Shown piece by piece: positions 1-7,262 of a DNA stretch of 33,862 bases. Under the pieces are notes generated by a model. The model was given only the letters and a program-made list of their open reading frames with translations. It did not search any database and was not told the origin of the DNA. Source of the DNA: Xanthobacteraceae bacterium (GTDB lineage Bacteria > Pseudomonadota > Alphaproteobacteria > Rhizobiales > Xanthobacteraceae). Both the position numbers and the translations under genes were made by a program. The number at the start of each line of letters is the position of its first letter. Within the stretch, counting starts at the first letter, position 1. The stretch is taken from NCBI GenBank assembly GCA_019241285.1, contig JAFAXD010000146.1:1-33862 (forward strand), read 5' to 3'.

Positions 1-3000
1 GCGATAGTACTCCGGCCGTTGCGTTGGCATTCTCGGCGAACGTAGCGCTCAGTTTGGCGAAATTCATATTGGTGACGTCGAGCGCGCTGCCCGCGACGTT
101 GAAGTTTGCGACGGTCTCGTTGCTGAAATCCGCCGCGGTGCCCGTTAGCGAAGGCGCATAGAGGCTCGCGATCTTGCCGAGGGCCGTCGCGTCCGCGCCG
201 ACCTGCGCCGCCGTGAGCGTTAGTTTCGGCGTGCCGGGGTCCGTCAAGGTGATCGAAGTCAGCTCGCCCGCTGCGGCCAGGTGCTGAAGCCCCGCGAGGT
301 TCGCGCTGACATTGGCGGCCGTGTCGGAGACCGCAATCCCGGCCGTCAAGTTGCTCGGAGATCCGGAGGACAGAGCGGCAGCGGCCGCGGCGGCTGTGAC
401 GCCGTAAATCTGGATCGACGTGTTGGTGAGCGCGCCGTTGGCGGTGAAGCCGAAGCTCGTGCTGGCGCCTTGCGCCAGTGTGCCGTCCCAGGAGGCGTTG
501 CCGATGATGTAGCCGTTGGCGTTCTGCGAGATGATCTGCGCATTCCAGATATTCGTGATCTGGTAGGGCATATCGATTTCGATCTGCCAGGCGGTCACAG
601 CCGACCCGTCGTTGGTCACGGTGACGTTGCCCTGAAAGCCGCCGTTCCAGATGTTGGTGGCGCTGAATTGTCCCTGCAGGTCAGTGGAGGGCGAAGGTGA
701 AGGAGCCGGGACCGGCGTCGGCGTTGGGCTCGGCGTTGGTGTAGGTGGCGGCGATGGTGATGCGCTGTCGAGAATCGTGGCCGTGCCAGTAGCGGTCGCC
801 AGCGTGGCGCCTTGGGCATTGGTCAGCACCACGGTGAACTGCTCGTTCGGATCATTCTCCGTGTCGGCCGTGATCGGGACCGAAATGGTCTGACTCTGCT
901 GACCTGGCGCGAATGTGAGGGTGCCGCTCGACGGAGTGAAGTCGGCGGTGGTCGCCGTGCCGGCAACGGTGTGGTAGTCGACGGTAATTGTCTGCGATGC
1001 CGGCGCGGACAGCGTCACCAGGAAGTTCGCCGCGCTGCTGCCACCACCGCTGCTGCTGCCGATCGGTTGTTCGATCGGCTGCAAGTAGGTGAGCTTGGCG
1101 GTATTCACAGTCGTCCAGTCGTCCGCCAGGATGCCGCCGGTGTCGCCCGAGTTGGGATTCCACGACCAGTAAGTCCAGCTGATGCCCTTCTTGCCGGCAG
1201 CAAGGCCCGAAGTGCCGTCGTTGTTGAAATCGCCGCCCATGTAGGCGGTGAGCGCTTTGAGCCACGGGGCGTCCTTGGGATCCGTCAGCTTGGTGCCAAA
1301 CTCACCAACCCACACCGGGGCAATGTTCTGCTGATAGATGTAGCCCCACATCTGCGTGAACAGCGATGGCAGGTTGGCGGGGTAATTGGCCGCCTGGAAC
1401 CAGGGCTGCGGGTAGACCGAATTAGGATAATCGTGCGCCGAGTAGACCAGTTTGTTGGGCTCATTGAGCACTACCGGATGGTCCTTCACACCCATCAGGT
1501 TGCCGCCCCACCAGTAGCTCTGGCCGTTATAGGTGCCGATGCCCTCGACGAAGACCAGCCAGTTGGGATTGACCTGGCCAATCGCGTTGCCGGCCTGTTC
1601 CGAAGCCTTCACCCAGTCGTTGACGCCGCCGTCGCCCCAGGTGCCGTTGTAGGGCTCGTTGTGCAGGTCCGCGCCAATCACCGAGGAGTCGTTGGCGTAG
1701 CGCTGCGCCAGCATCTGCCAGTCCGACACCCATTGCGCCTGGCTGTACTGAGAATCGTACCAAAGGCCGTTCGCCGACGTGCCGTCACCGGCCTCGCTAC
1801 GGTGATGATCGAGGATGATCTTGATGCCGATCTGATCGGCGTATTGAACGATCTTGTCCATGACCTGCAGGCCGGTAAGGCCCTGGAGGTCCGGGTTGAG
1901 CGAGTAGTTGATGCCGCTGGCGACCGCGGTGGAATGCAGCATCTCGCTGGAGAATGGCAGCCGGATGGTGTTGAACCCGAGCTGCACCATCTGGTTCATC
2001 ATGTCCTTGTAGTTGCGTGCCCACAGGCCATCGGGCGACATGTTGGTCGATTCGAGGCCGAACCAGTTGACGCCCGCGATCTCGACCGACTGACCGGCGC
2101 TGTTGACGATCTGGTTGCCGACGGTGCTGAGCGGACCGGAGAGCGCGCCGCCGCCGCTCGTGCCGCCCTCGATCACCGTGGTGTTGTTGATGCTGAGCGC
2201 CGGCGACGCCGCCTGGATGGTGCCGGTGCCGATTCCCTGCGCGATCGTTCCGCCGGTGGGGTTCGACAAGACAACGTTGAACGATTCGGCGGCGGCAATG
2301 GCATCGCCCGTCGCTGACACCTGAATGGTTTGTTGCGTCTGGCCGGGCGCAAACGTCAGGGTGCCCGACTGGGCGACGTAGTCCTTGCCGGCGAGGGCGG
2401 TACCGTCCTGGGTGGCGTAGTGCACGGTAAGCGGTAAGCCCGAGGCTGCCGACAGCGAGACCGTGAAGCTTCCCTGCCCCGGCGAACCGGCGCTACCTTC
2501 GGCGAAGCTCGCATTCGATATGCTCACGGACGGCGGAGCATCGTCGTTGAGGATCGTGCCGGTCGCGGTGCCGTGTGCCAGCGTGGCGCCACTTGGGTTG
2601 GAGAGCGAGAGGGTGAGCGTCTCGTTCGCCTCGTAGGTGGTGTCGCCGGCGACTTTGATGTGCACGAGCTGGGAGGTCTGGCCGGGCGCAAAGGTGAGGG
2701 TGCCCGTCGCCGCCGTGTAGTCGGACCCCGCAGTCGCCGTGCCATCGGCGGTGGCATAAGCGACGGTGACCGGTGTCGTGGATGTCGCCGACAGGCTCAC
2801 CGTGAAGGCAAGATCGCTCGTGCCGCTGTTGCCCTCAAGCACCGAGGCGTCCGCGAGGGAGAGTGTCGGCAGCGTCGGCGGCGGCGGAGCCCCCCCACCG
2901 GCGGGCACGCCGTTGATCATGAAGCCGGACGCCGCGGTCCCGCCGCTTGCCTGAAAGCCGAACGAGGCCGACTGGCCAGCCGCGACCTGGCCATTGTAGG

Positions 3001-3850
3001 CGGCGTTGCTCACCACGTAGTGATTGCCGACGTGGCTTACGATCGTGGCGTTCCAGATATTTGTGATGCTCGCGGTGCTGTCGAACTCGACTGTCCAGCC
3101 AGTCAACGCGCTGCTTCCCGCCGTGACGGTCATCGCGCCATTGAAACCGGAGCCCCAGTTGCTGGTGACCGTGTAGGCGAGCGACGCGGCGCCCGCGACC
3201 GGCGGTGCATCGTGCAGAATGGTGCCGGCGGCTGCGGCCCGGGCCAGGGTGGCGCCGCTCGGCGCAGTCAGCGCGAGCGTAAAGCTTTCGCTCGGCGCCG
3301 CGAGGCTGTCAGCGAGAATGGGCACGCTGATCGTCTGCGTCGTCTGGCCCGGGGCGAAGGTGAGCGTCCCCGACAAGGCATTGTAGTCGGTGCCGGCTTT
3401 GGCGGTGCCGTCAGCCGTTGCGTAATGCACTGTTACGGCTGAGGTCGCAGCCTGCGAGAGGGTCACGGTGAAGCTGAGCTGGCCCGTGCCGTTGCTGCTT
3501 TCCGTGATCGAGGCGTCGGCAACCGACAGGGTCGGGACGACAGGGGGAGGGGCATTGCTCGTGCCATTGAGGTTGAAGCCGGTGGCCGTGGTGCCACTCG
3601 CACTTTCGGTTGCCTGGAAGCCGAAGCTCGCCTGCCCGCCTGCCGGCACGTTGGCGTTCCACGGAGCGTTCTGGATCACGTAATGGTTGCCGACATGGCT
3701 CACGATCACGGCGTTCCAGATGTTGGTGATGTCGAACCCGGCGTCGAATGCGAGCGTCCAGCCGTTCAGCCCCTGGCTGCCGCCCGGCACCGTCATGCTG
3801 CCGGTGAAGCCCGAACCCCAGTCGTTGCCGACCGTGTAGGTGATGGCCAT
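1..3850 (-). CDS. Giant modular GH5 cellulase with CBM2 and Calx-beta domains, probably type I secreted (C-terminus beyond window)
   Basis: The reading frame is open from an ATG at 3850 to the left edge, giving 1283 codons without a stop. Domains in order, by approximate residue: CBM2-like 1-97, Calx-beta 104-212, CBM2-like 220-313, Calx-beta 324-437, Calx-beta 442-545, first strand of a fourth Calx-beta 551-563, GH5 endoglucanase 575-915, remainder of that Calx-beta 940-1024, a Pro/Ser/Thr linker 1030-1050, a third CBM2-like 1054-1150, then repeats of the kind seen in giant RTX/type I-secreted proteins. GH5 acid/base Glu732 lies in HNEP and nucleophile Glu850 in VGEFG. The protein starts directly with a CBM, with no signal peptide, which fits C-terminal type I secretion, though the C-terminus is not visible. 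Likely role is extracellular beta-1,4-glucan hydrolysis. GH5 is broad, so mannanase or another glucanase is possible. Confidence 0.88.
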   Translation of the reverse strand, partial: MAITYTVGNDWGSGFTGSMTVPGGSQGLNGWTLAFDAGFDITNIWNAVIVSHVGNHYVIQNAPWNANVPAGGQASFGFQATESASGTTATGFNLNGTSNAPPPVVPTLSVADASITESSNGTGQLSFTVTLSQAATSAVTVHYATADGTAKAGTDYNALSGTLTFAPGQTTQTISVPILADSLAAPSESFTLALTAPSGATLARAAAAGTILHDAPPVAGAASLAYTVTSNWGSGFNGAMTVTAGSSALTGWTVEFDSTASITNIWNATIVSHVGNHYVVSNAAYNGQVAAGQSASFGFQASGGTAASGFMINGVPAGGGAPPPPTLPTLSLADASVLEGNSGTSDLAFTVSLSATSTTPVTVAYATADGTATAGSDYTAATGTLTFAPGQTSQLVHIKVAGDTTYEANETLTLSLSNPSGATLAHGTATGTILNDDAPPSVSISNASFAEGSAGSPGQGSFTVSLSAASGLPLTVHYATQDGTALAGKDYVAQSGTLTFAPGQTQQTIQVSATGDAIAAAESFNVVLSNPTGGTIAQGIGTGTIQAASPALSINNTTVIEGGTSGGGALSGPLSTVGNQIVNSAGQSVEIAGVNWFGLESTNMSPDGLWARNYKDMMNQMVQLGFNTIRLPFSSEMLHSTAVASGINYSLNPDLQGLTGLQVMDKIVQYADQIGIKIILDHHRSEAGDGTSANGLWYDSQYSQAQWVSDWQMLAQRYANDSSVIGADLHNEPYNGTWGDGGVNDWVKASEQAGNAIGQVNPNWLVFVEGIGTYNGQSYWWGGNLMGVKDHPVVLNEPNKLVYSAHDYPNSVYPQPWFQAANYPANLPSLFTQMWGYIYQQNIAPVWVGEFGTKLTDPKDAPWLKALTAYMGGDFNNDGTSGLAAGKKGISWTYWSWNPNSGDTGGILADDWTTVNTAKLTYLQPIEQPIGSSSGGGSSAANFLVTLSAPASQTITVDYHTVAGTATTADFTPSSGTLTFAPGQQSQTISVPITADTENDPNEQFTVVLTNAQGATLATATGTATILDSASPSPPPTPTPSPTPTPVPAPSPSPSTDLQGQFSATNIWNGGFQGNVTVTNDGSAVTAWQIEIDMPYQITNIWNAQIISQNANGYIIGNASWDGTLAQGASTSFGFTANGALTNTSIQIYGVTAAAAAAALSSGSPSNLTAGIAVSDTAANVSANLAGLQHLAAAGELTSITLTDPGTPKLTLTAAQVGADATALGKIASLYAPSLTGTAADFSNETVANFNVAGSALDVTNMNFAKLSATFAENANATAGVLS

Positions 3851-4082
3851 CGCCTTGCCTCCTTGCGCCGAAGATTCCGCCATGTTGGCAGTCGCGATAT
3901 GCCATGGGGCGATCCGCCCTCCGTGGGGCTGCTCGTCGAAGGCGGCCGAAAATTCGGTGAACTTGGCCGAAAAGGAGCCACAGACCGGCCAAGCGCTTGC
4001 TGGTCGCGGGCAAATGGCCTTTTATTACCGCCGCTATAGGCGGCATTGGGGGCTCGCCGGAAACACCATTTTGCGCGCAAAT
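3851..4082. promoter_or_regulatory. Divergent intergenic region between cellulase and LytS-type kinase
   Basis: About 230 bases separate the two divergent starts and should carry both promoters. A short inverted repeat, CCGCC-gctata-GGCGG, sits at 4028-4043 and is a possible operator. No convincing -35/-10 pair was recognised. The kinase frame is open across this whole interval, so its start could lie further upstream than called. Confidence 0.4.
3858..3863 (-). promoter_or_regulatory. Ribosome binding site fixing the cellulase start
   Basis: AGGAGG lies seven bases upstream of the ATG at 3850. An in-frame ATG at 3883 exists but has no comparable Shine-Dalgarno sequence. The frame stays open further upstream, but what it encodes does not look like a signal peptide. 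The site therefore supports a protein that begins with a CBM and lacks an N-terminal export signal. Confidence 0.75.
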
Positions 4083-5165
4083 ATGCTCAGCATGGCCGCC
4101 GGCAGATTGCAGGCGCGGTGGGCCGGCCTGCCGGCCTTCTGGCGGGCACAGATCGCCGGTTGGACTCTGTTTGGCATCCTCGATCTGCTGAACCGGCAAT
4201 TGGCCTATCGGGACTTCGCCGTCGCCCTCGTGCTGACGCTCATCGTCACGCTGTGCCTCGCAGGGCTCTCTTCTATGATGCGCGCGGTCTATGCTTCACA
4301 TCCCATCGACAATCGGCTGACGCGACGCGTGCTCGTGCTGATCGCGTTGTTGTCTCTCGCCGCGGCGTCGACGGTCGCACTGATCATTTTCACCTTGCGC
4401 CAGATGCTCGACTGGACGATCCCGCATTGGGGTCCGGTCGAAGAGATCGTCATCCCGCTGATCCACTATTTCCTGGCGCTCAGTGCCTGGAGCCTCTGCT
4501 ATTTCTGGGCCAAGACCGCGTTGGCGGAGCAGGCCGAGCGCCGCCATGCCATGCGTGCCGAGGCTGAGGCCTTGCGGGCCGAACTCGAGGAACTACGCCT
4601 GCAGCTCGATCCGCATTTTCTGTTCAATGCGCTCAACGGCGTAGCCGAGGAGGTGCCCGAGCATCCCGATGCCGCGCTCGCGATGTTGCGCGACTTGACG
4701 GCTTACCTTCGCCACTCGCTGGACACCATCAATCAGACAGTCGTGACAGTCAGTTTTGAGGTCGGTGGCCTCTCCGCGTATCTCGCCGTGCAGAAGGCGC
4801 GCTTTGGCGAGCGGCTCAAGTCCACCGTCGATGTGACGCCGCAGGCCGCGCAGCGCCGCATCGCGAGCTTCTTGCTGCAGCCGCTGGTCGAGAATGCCGT
4901 CAAGCATGGGCGGCGCGAACATGGTCTCGAGGTCCGCGTCGACATTCGCGCCGAGGGTGAGGCCCTGCATGTCCTGGTCGAGAACACCGGCACCCTCGCG
5001 GAGGATAACGGATCACGCCCGCGCCGGCCAGGACTCGGGCTTGAGAACGTCCGCCGGCGGCTTGCGCTGCATTATCCTCAGCGTCACAAATTCACATTAG
5101 GCAGCACCCACAATTCCGTTATTGCAGCGCTGGTGCTGGAGGGCGAGCCTTGCTCCGGGTCCTGA
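4083..5165 (+). CDS. LytS/YehU-type sensor histidine kinase
   Basis: This is a membrane histidine kinase of the His_kinase (PF06580) family. From the chosen ATG it is 360 residues, with four hydrophobic segments in the first ~145 residues, a short coiled coil rich in Glu/Ala/Arg, the phospho-acceptor His178 in the motif LDPHFLFNALN, and a C-terminal ATPase domain with N-box Asn271 (PLVENAVKHG) and a GLGLENV G-box. The start is uncertain: the frame is open back to 3840, with other ATGs at 4014 and 4092 and no strong ribosome binding site. Its 3' end overlaps the downstream LytTR regulator by 16 bases, so they form a two-component pair. It is divergent from the giant cellulase, which suggests but does not prove control of that gene. 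The signal is unknown. Confidence 0.85.
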   Translation: MLSMAAGRLQARWAGLPAFWRAQIAGWTLFGILDLLNRQLAYRDFAVALVLTLIVTLCLAGLSSMMRAVYASHPIDNRLTRRVLVLIALLSLAAASTVALIIFTLRQMLDWTIPHWGPVEEIVIPLIHYFLALSAWSLCYFWAKTALAEQAERRHAMRAEAEALRAELEELRLQLDPHFLFNALNGVAEEVPEHPDAALAMLRDLTAYLRHSLDTINQTVVTVSFEVGGLSAYLAVQKARFGERLKSTVDVTPQAAQRRIASFLLQPLVENAVKHGRREHGLEVRVDIRAEGEALHVLVENTGTLAEDNGSRPRRPGLGLENVRRRLALHYPQRHKFTLGSTHNSVIAALVLEGEPCSGS

Positions 5166-5869
5166 TCGTCGATGACGAGCGTTTGGCGCGGCAGGCGCTG
5201 CGCCGCCTGCTGGCCACGCATCCCGAGGTCGAGATCGTCGGTGAGGCCGAGAGCGTTGCCGAGGCCCTGCAGGCTATCGAGCAAACAGAGCCACAGCTCG
5301 TGTTCCTCGACATCGAGCTTGGCAGTGGGGACGGCTTCGACATCCTCGCTGCATTGGAGCGCTCGCCGATGATCGTATTCGTCACGGCCTTCGCCGAATA
5401 TGCGGTCGAGGCCTTCGCGGTGAATGCAGTCGATTATCTGCTCAAGCCGGTCGAGCCTGAGCGACTGGCGGAGGCGGTCGCGCGTGCCGCGCGAGAGGCC
5501 GCCGCTGCTGAGCTGCCGTCCGATTCGGCCGCGAAAGGCGTGATCGCGCTCAAGACACCGAAACGGACGGTGCTGGTGCGGCCGACCGAAATCGCAGCCC
5601 TGCGTGCCGACGGCGATTTCACGCATGTCCTGGTAGCCGACCAGCCGGCGCTGATGATGTGGCGCACCCTCGGACATTTCGAGAGCGTGCTGCCATCCCC
5701 ACCGTTCCTGCGGCTGGGTCGCTCGCTGATCATCAACCGCGACCGGGTCCAGAATGTCGAGACGCCCTCGCGCGAAGTCGCGCGCGTGACCCTGCAGGGG
5801 ATGGCCGAACCGCTCACGCTCGGCCGGGCCGCCGCTGCTCGTCTGCGCAAGGCATTGAGCGCGGGATGA
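5150..5869 (+). CDS. LytTR-family response regulator
   Basis: A 239-residue transcription factor. The receiver domain (1-120) has the acidic pair Asp9/Asp10, phospho-acceptor Asp54 in VFLDIEL, and Lys99 in LLKP. The C-terminal LytTR DNA-binding domain (about 130-239) is recognised from the pattern ending FLRLGRSLIINRDRVQNV. The start is a TTG preceded by GGAGGG at a good distance, inside the end of the kinase gene, so the two are translationally coupled. LytTR regulators usually bind direct repeats in promoters of exported or cell-surface functions. The nearest divergent target candidate is the cellulase. Confidence 0.9.
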   Translation: MLRVLIVDDERLARQALRRLLATHPEVEIVGEAESVAEALQAIEQTEPQLVFLDIELGSGDGFDILAALERSPMIVFVTAFAEYAVEAFAVNAVDYLLKPVEPERLAEAVARAAREAAAAELPSDSAAKGVIALKTPKRTVLVRPTEIAALRADGDFTHVLVADQPALMMWRTLGHFESVLPSPPFLRLGRSLIINRDRVQNVETPSREVARVTLQGMAEPLTLGRAAAARLRKALSAG

Positions 5870-6289
5870 TCAACATCCACTCGCGCCTGTCCGCTCTGGA
5901 GTTGACATGTTTGACGATTGCTCGCGAACGGCGAGCGGCACCGCGGAAGTTCTTGATGTTTGTCATGCTATTGACGGTCAATCCGGCGTACAAACTGGTC
6001 CAGCCCTAGGCGGAGGTGACATGAGCCCAGGTTGCGTGCATTGGTTTGATCGGGTGATCGCAACCATCCTCATGGCAGTAGATCGTTGGGATCCGACAGA
6101 TCAGGAAATACTCGCGCAGCTGCAATCTGTCGGGAGCGAAGTCGAGCAGACCGGATTAGCCCGGCAGGCGCCGGATGAACACCGCGTTGCTGCCTAGCGG
6201 CGAAATGCAATTCCGCTCGAAAACCCAATAGTTTCGCCACCCAAACGCCGCAGTGGCCATAGAATCGCCAAGGAGGCTCGCCCCTATGG
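5870..6289. other. Intergenic region with one candidate small ORF
   Basis: This 420-base stretch lies between the LytTR regulator and the J-domain gene. No known family, tRNA or strong terminator was seen. The only notable element is a consensus-like Shine-Dalgarno sequence at 6012-6019 in front of a short open frame, listed separately. An AGGAGG at 6271-6276 precedes the J-domain gene. Confidence 0.5.
6021..6197 (+). CDS. Candidate small protein, 58 residues, unknown function
   Basis: An ATG at 6021 follows the sequence GGAGGTGA by one base, an eight-base match to the anti-Shine-Dalgarno sequence, although the spacing is short. The product begins MSPGCVHWFDRVIATILMAV and continues with an acidic, Gln-rich half. 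It has one short amphipathic or hydrophobic stretch (about residues 8-18) and no recognised family. It lies in an otherwise empty intergenic region. It could be a real small protein or a chance frame; nothing beyond the ribosome binding site supports it. Confidence 0.3.
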   Translation: MSPGCVHWFDRVIATILMAVDRWDPTDQEILAQLQSVGSEVEQTGLARQAPDEHRVAA

Positions 6290-7069
6290 GTGCTTGGGTT
6301 TTTTGTCCGCGAGAGCACCGTGTCCGTCTGGCTTCAGGGATTGCAGGTCAGGACTGTGGTGATCGGGGCGCTCGCGCTTACGCTCTGCCTGCCGGTCATC
6401 CTTTGGTTTGTCACTGCCGGGCCGTCGTTCGCGGTTAAGTCCGCGGACGGCACCTTCTCGGCCGCGCTGGTGCTCGTGCTCGTTGGCTTTGTGATTCTGC
6501 TGGTGTGGCGCGCGCTCGCCGCGACCTACGCGGTGGACGCCGGGGATCTGTGGGGGACGATCGTCGCAGTCGCGCTTGTGTCTTTCTCTATCTCGTATGG
6601 CCTTGGCTTGGTCGCGGACGCGCGTTCGCGCGCCGGGTGGACGATGGCTTTGATCGGCGCCCTAGGCGGGGTTGCCTATGTGGCCATCGACCGATGGGGC
6701 AGGGCGCGCCTGCGGGAAGCTGCAGCCAACGACGCCGTGCGCCGCCGGCGAGCCGAAGAAGCGGCGGCGCGTGCACGCAGGGCCTCCGAAGAAGAAGCGG
6801 CGCGCTGGCAGCGGGCTCGCCAGGATACGCACACAGGGCCCCGCCACGGTCAGCGAACCTGGTGGGACATTCTCGGCGTGTCGCCGCACGCCAGCATCGA
6901 CGAAATCAATCAGCGCTACCGCCAGCTCGTCATGCAATATCACCCGGATCGGGTGGCCGGTCTGGGCCCCGAGTTGATCGAAGTGGCCGAGCGGCAGACG
7001 CGGCTCATCAACGCGGCCTTGGCGGATGCCCGCCAGGCACGAGGACACGTCGCGGGGGACGTGGATTGA
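6290..7069 (+). CDS. Membrane-anchored J-domain (DnaJ-like) protein
   Basis: About 259 residues: four hydrophobic segments (near 22-44, 57-78, 90-108 and 117-133), a charged Ala/Arg/Glu-rich helix (140-180), and a C-terminal J-domain (about 190-250) with the diagnostic HPD at 218-220 in the context MQYHPDR. The J-domain would face the cytosol and stimulate Hsp70 (DnaK) ATPase at the membrane; no zinc finger or substrate-binding DnaJ domains are present, so it is a type III-like J protein. The start is unclear. The frame begins with GTG at 6290, an in-frame GTG lies at 6320, and the well-spaced AGGAGG at 6271-6276 points to an ATG at 6286 that is in a different frame. The client and partner are unknown. 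Confidence 0.75.
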   Translation: MLGFFVRESTVSVWLQGLQVRTVVIGALALTLCLPVILWFVTAGPSFAVKSADGTFSAALVLVLVGFVILLVWRALAATYAVDAGDLWGTIVAVALVSFSISYGLGLVADARSRAGWTMALIGALGGVAYVAIDRWGRARLREAAANDAVRRRRAEEAAARARRASEEEAARWQRARQDTHTGPRHGQRTWWDILGVSPHASIDEINQRYRQLVMQYHPDRVAGLGPELIEVAERQTRLINAALADARQARGHVAGDVD

Positions 7070-7122
7070 GCGGGCGTGCTTGATGCCGCCGCTTGCGATT
7101 CGATCAACAACACATCGAGGGA

Positions 7123-7148
7123 GCCCGGTCGCTCCCAGTTGACCGGGC
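7123..7148. terminator. Perfect 8-bp inverted repeat after the J-domain gene
   Basis: GCCCGGTC at 7123-7130 and GACCGGGC at 7141-7148 form a perfect GC-rich stem with a ten-base loop. It lies 54 bases after the J-domain stop and before the solute-binding protein gene. There is no T-tract, so it is a weak candidate for an intrinsic terminator and could instead be an operator. Confidence 0.35.
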
Positions 7149-7262
7149 GAACGCCAGGTCGGCAGGGTCGTGCCAGGGTTTGCCCGCCGCGCGATCCAAG
7201 CTAGGCTCCGCCCCTACACGCGTCACAGCGCGCGCCCAAGAAACGCACCGGGAGGAGACCGC

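Noticed and set aside
812-2317. A 501-codon rightward open frame opposite the cellulase
   Set aside because: Its product is Arg/Val/Asp-rich and resembles no family; the opposite strand encodes recognisable GH5 and Calx-beta domains. It is a shadow frame caused by high GC content.
3840-4082. Extended N-terminus for the LytS-type kinase
   Set aside because: The frame is open, but the extra residues show no membrane or domain features and overlap the divergent promoter and ribosome binding site of the cellulase.
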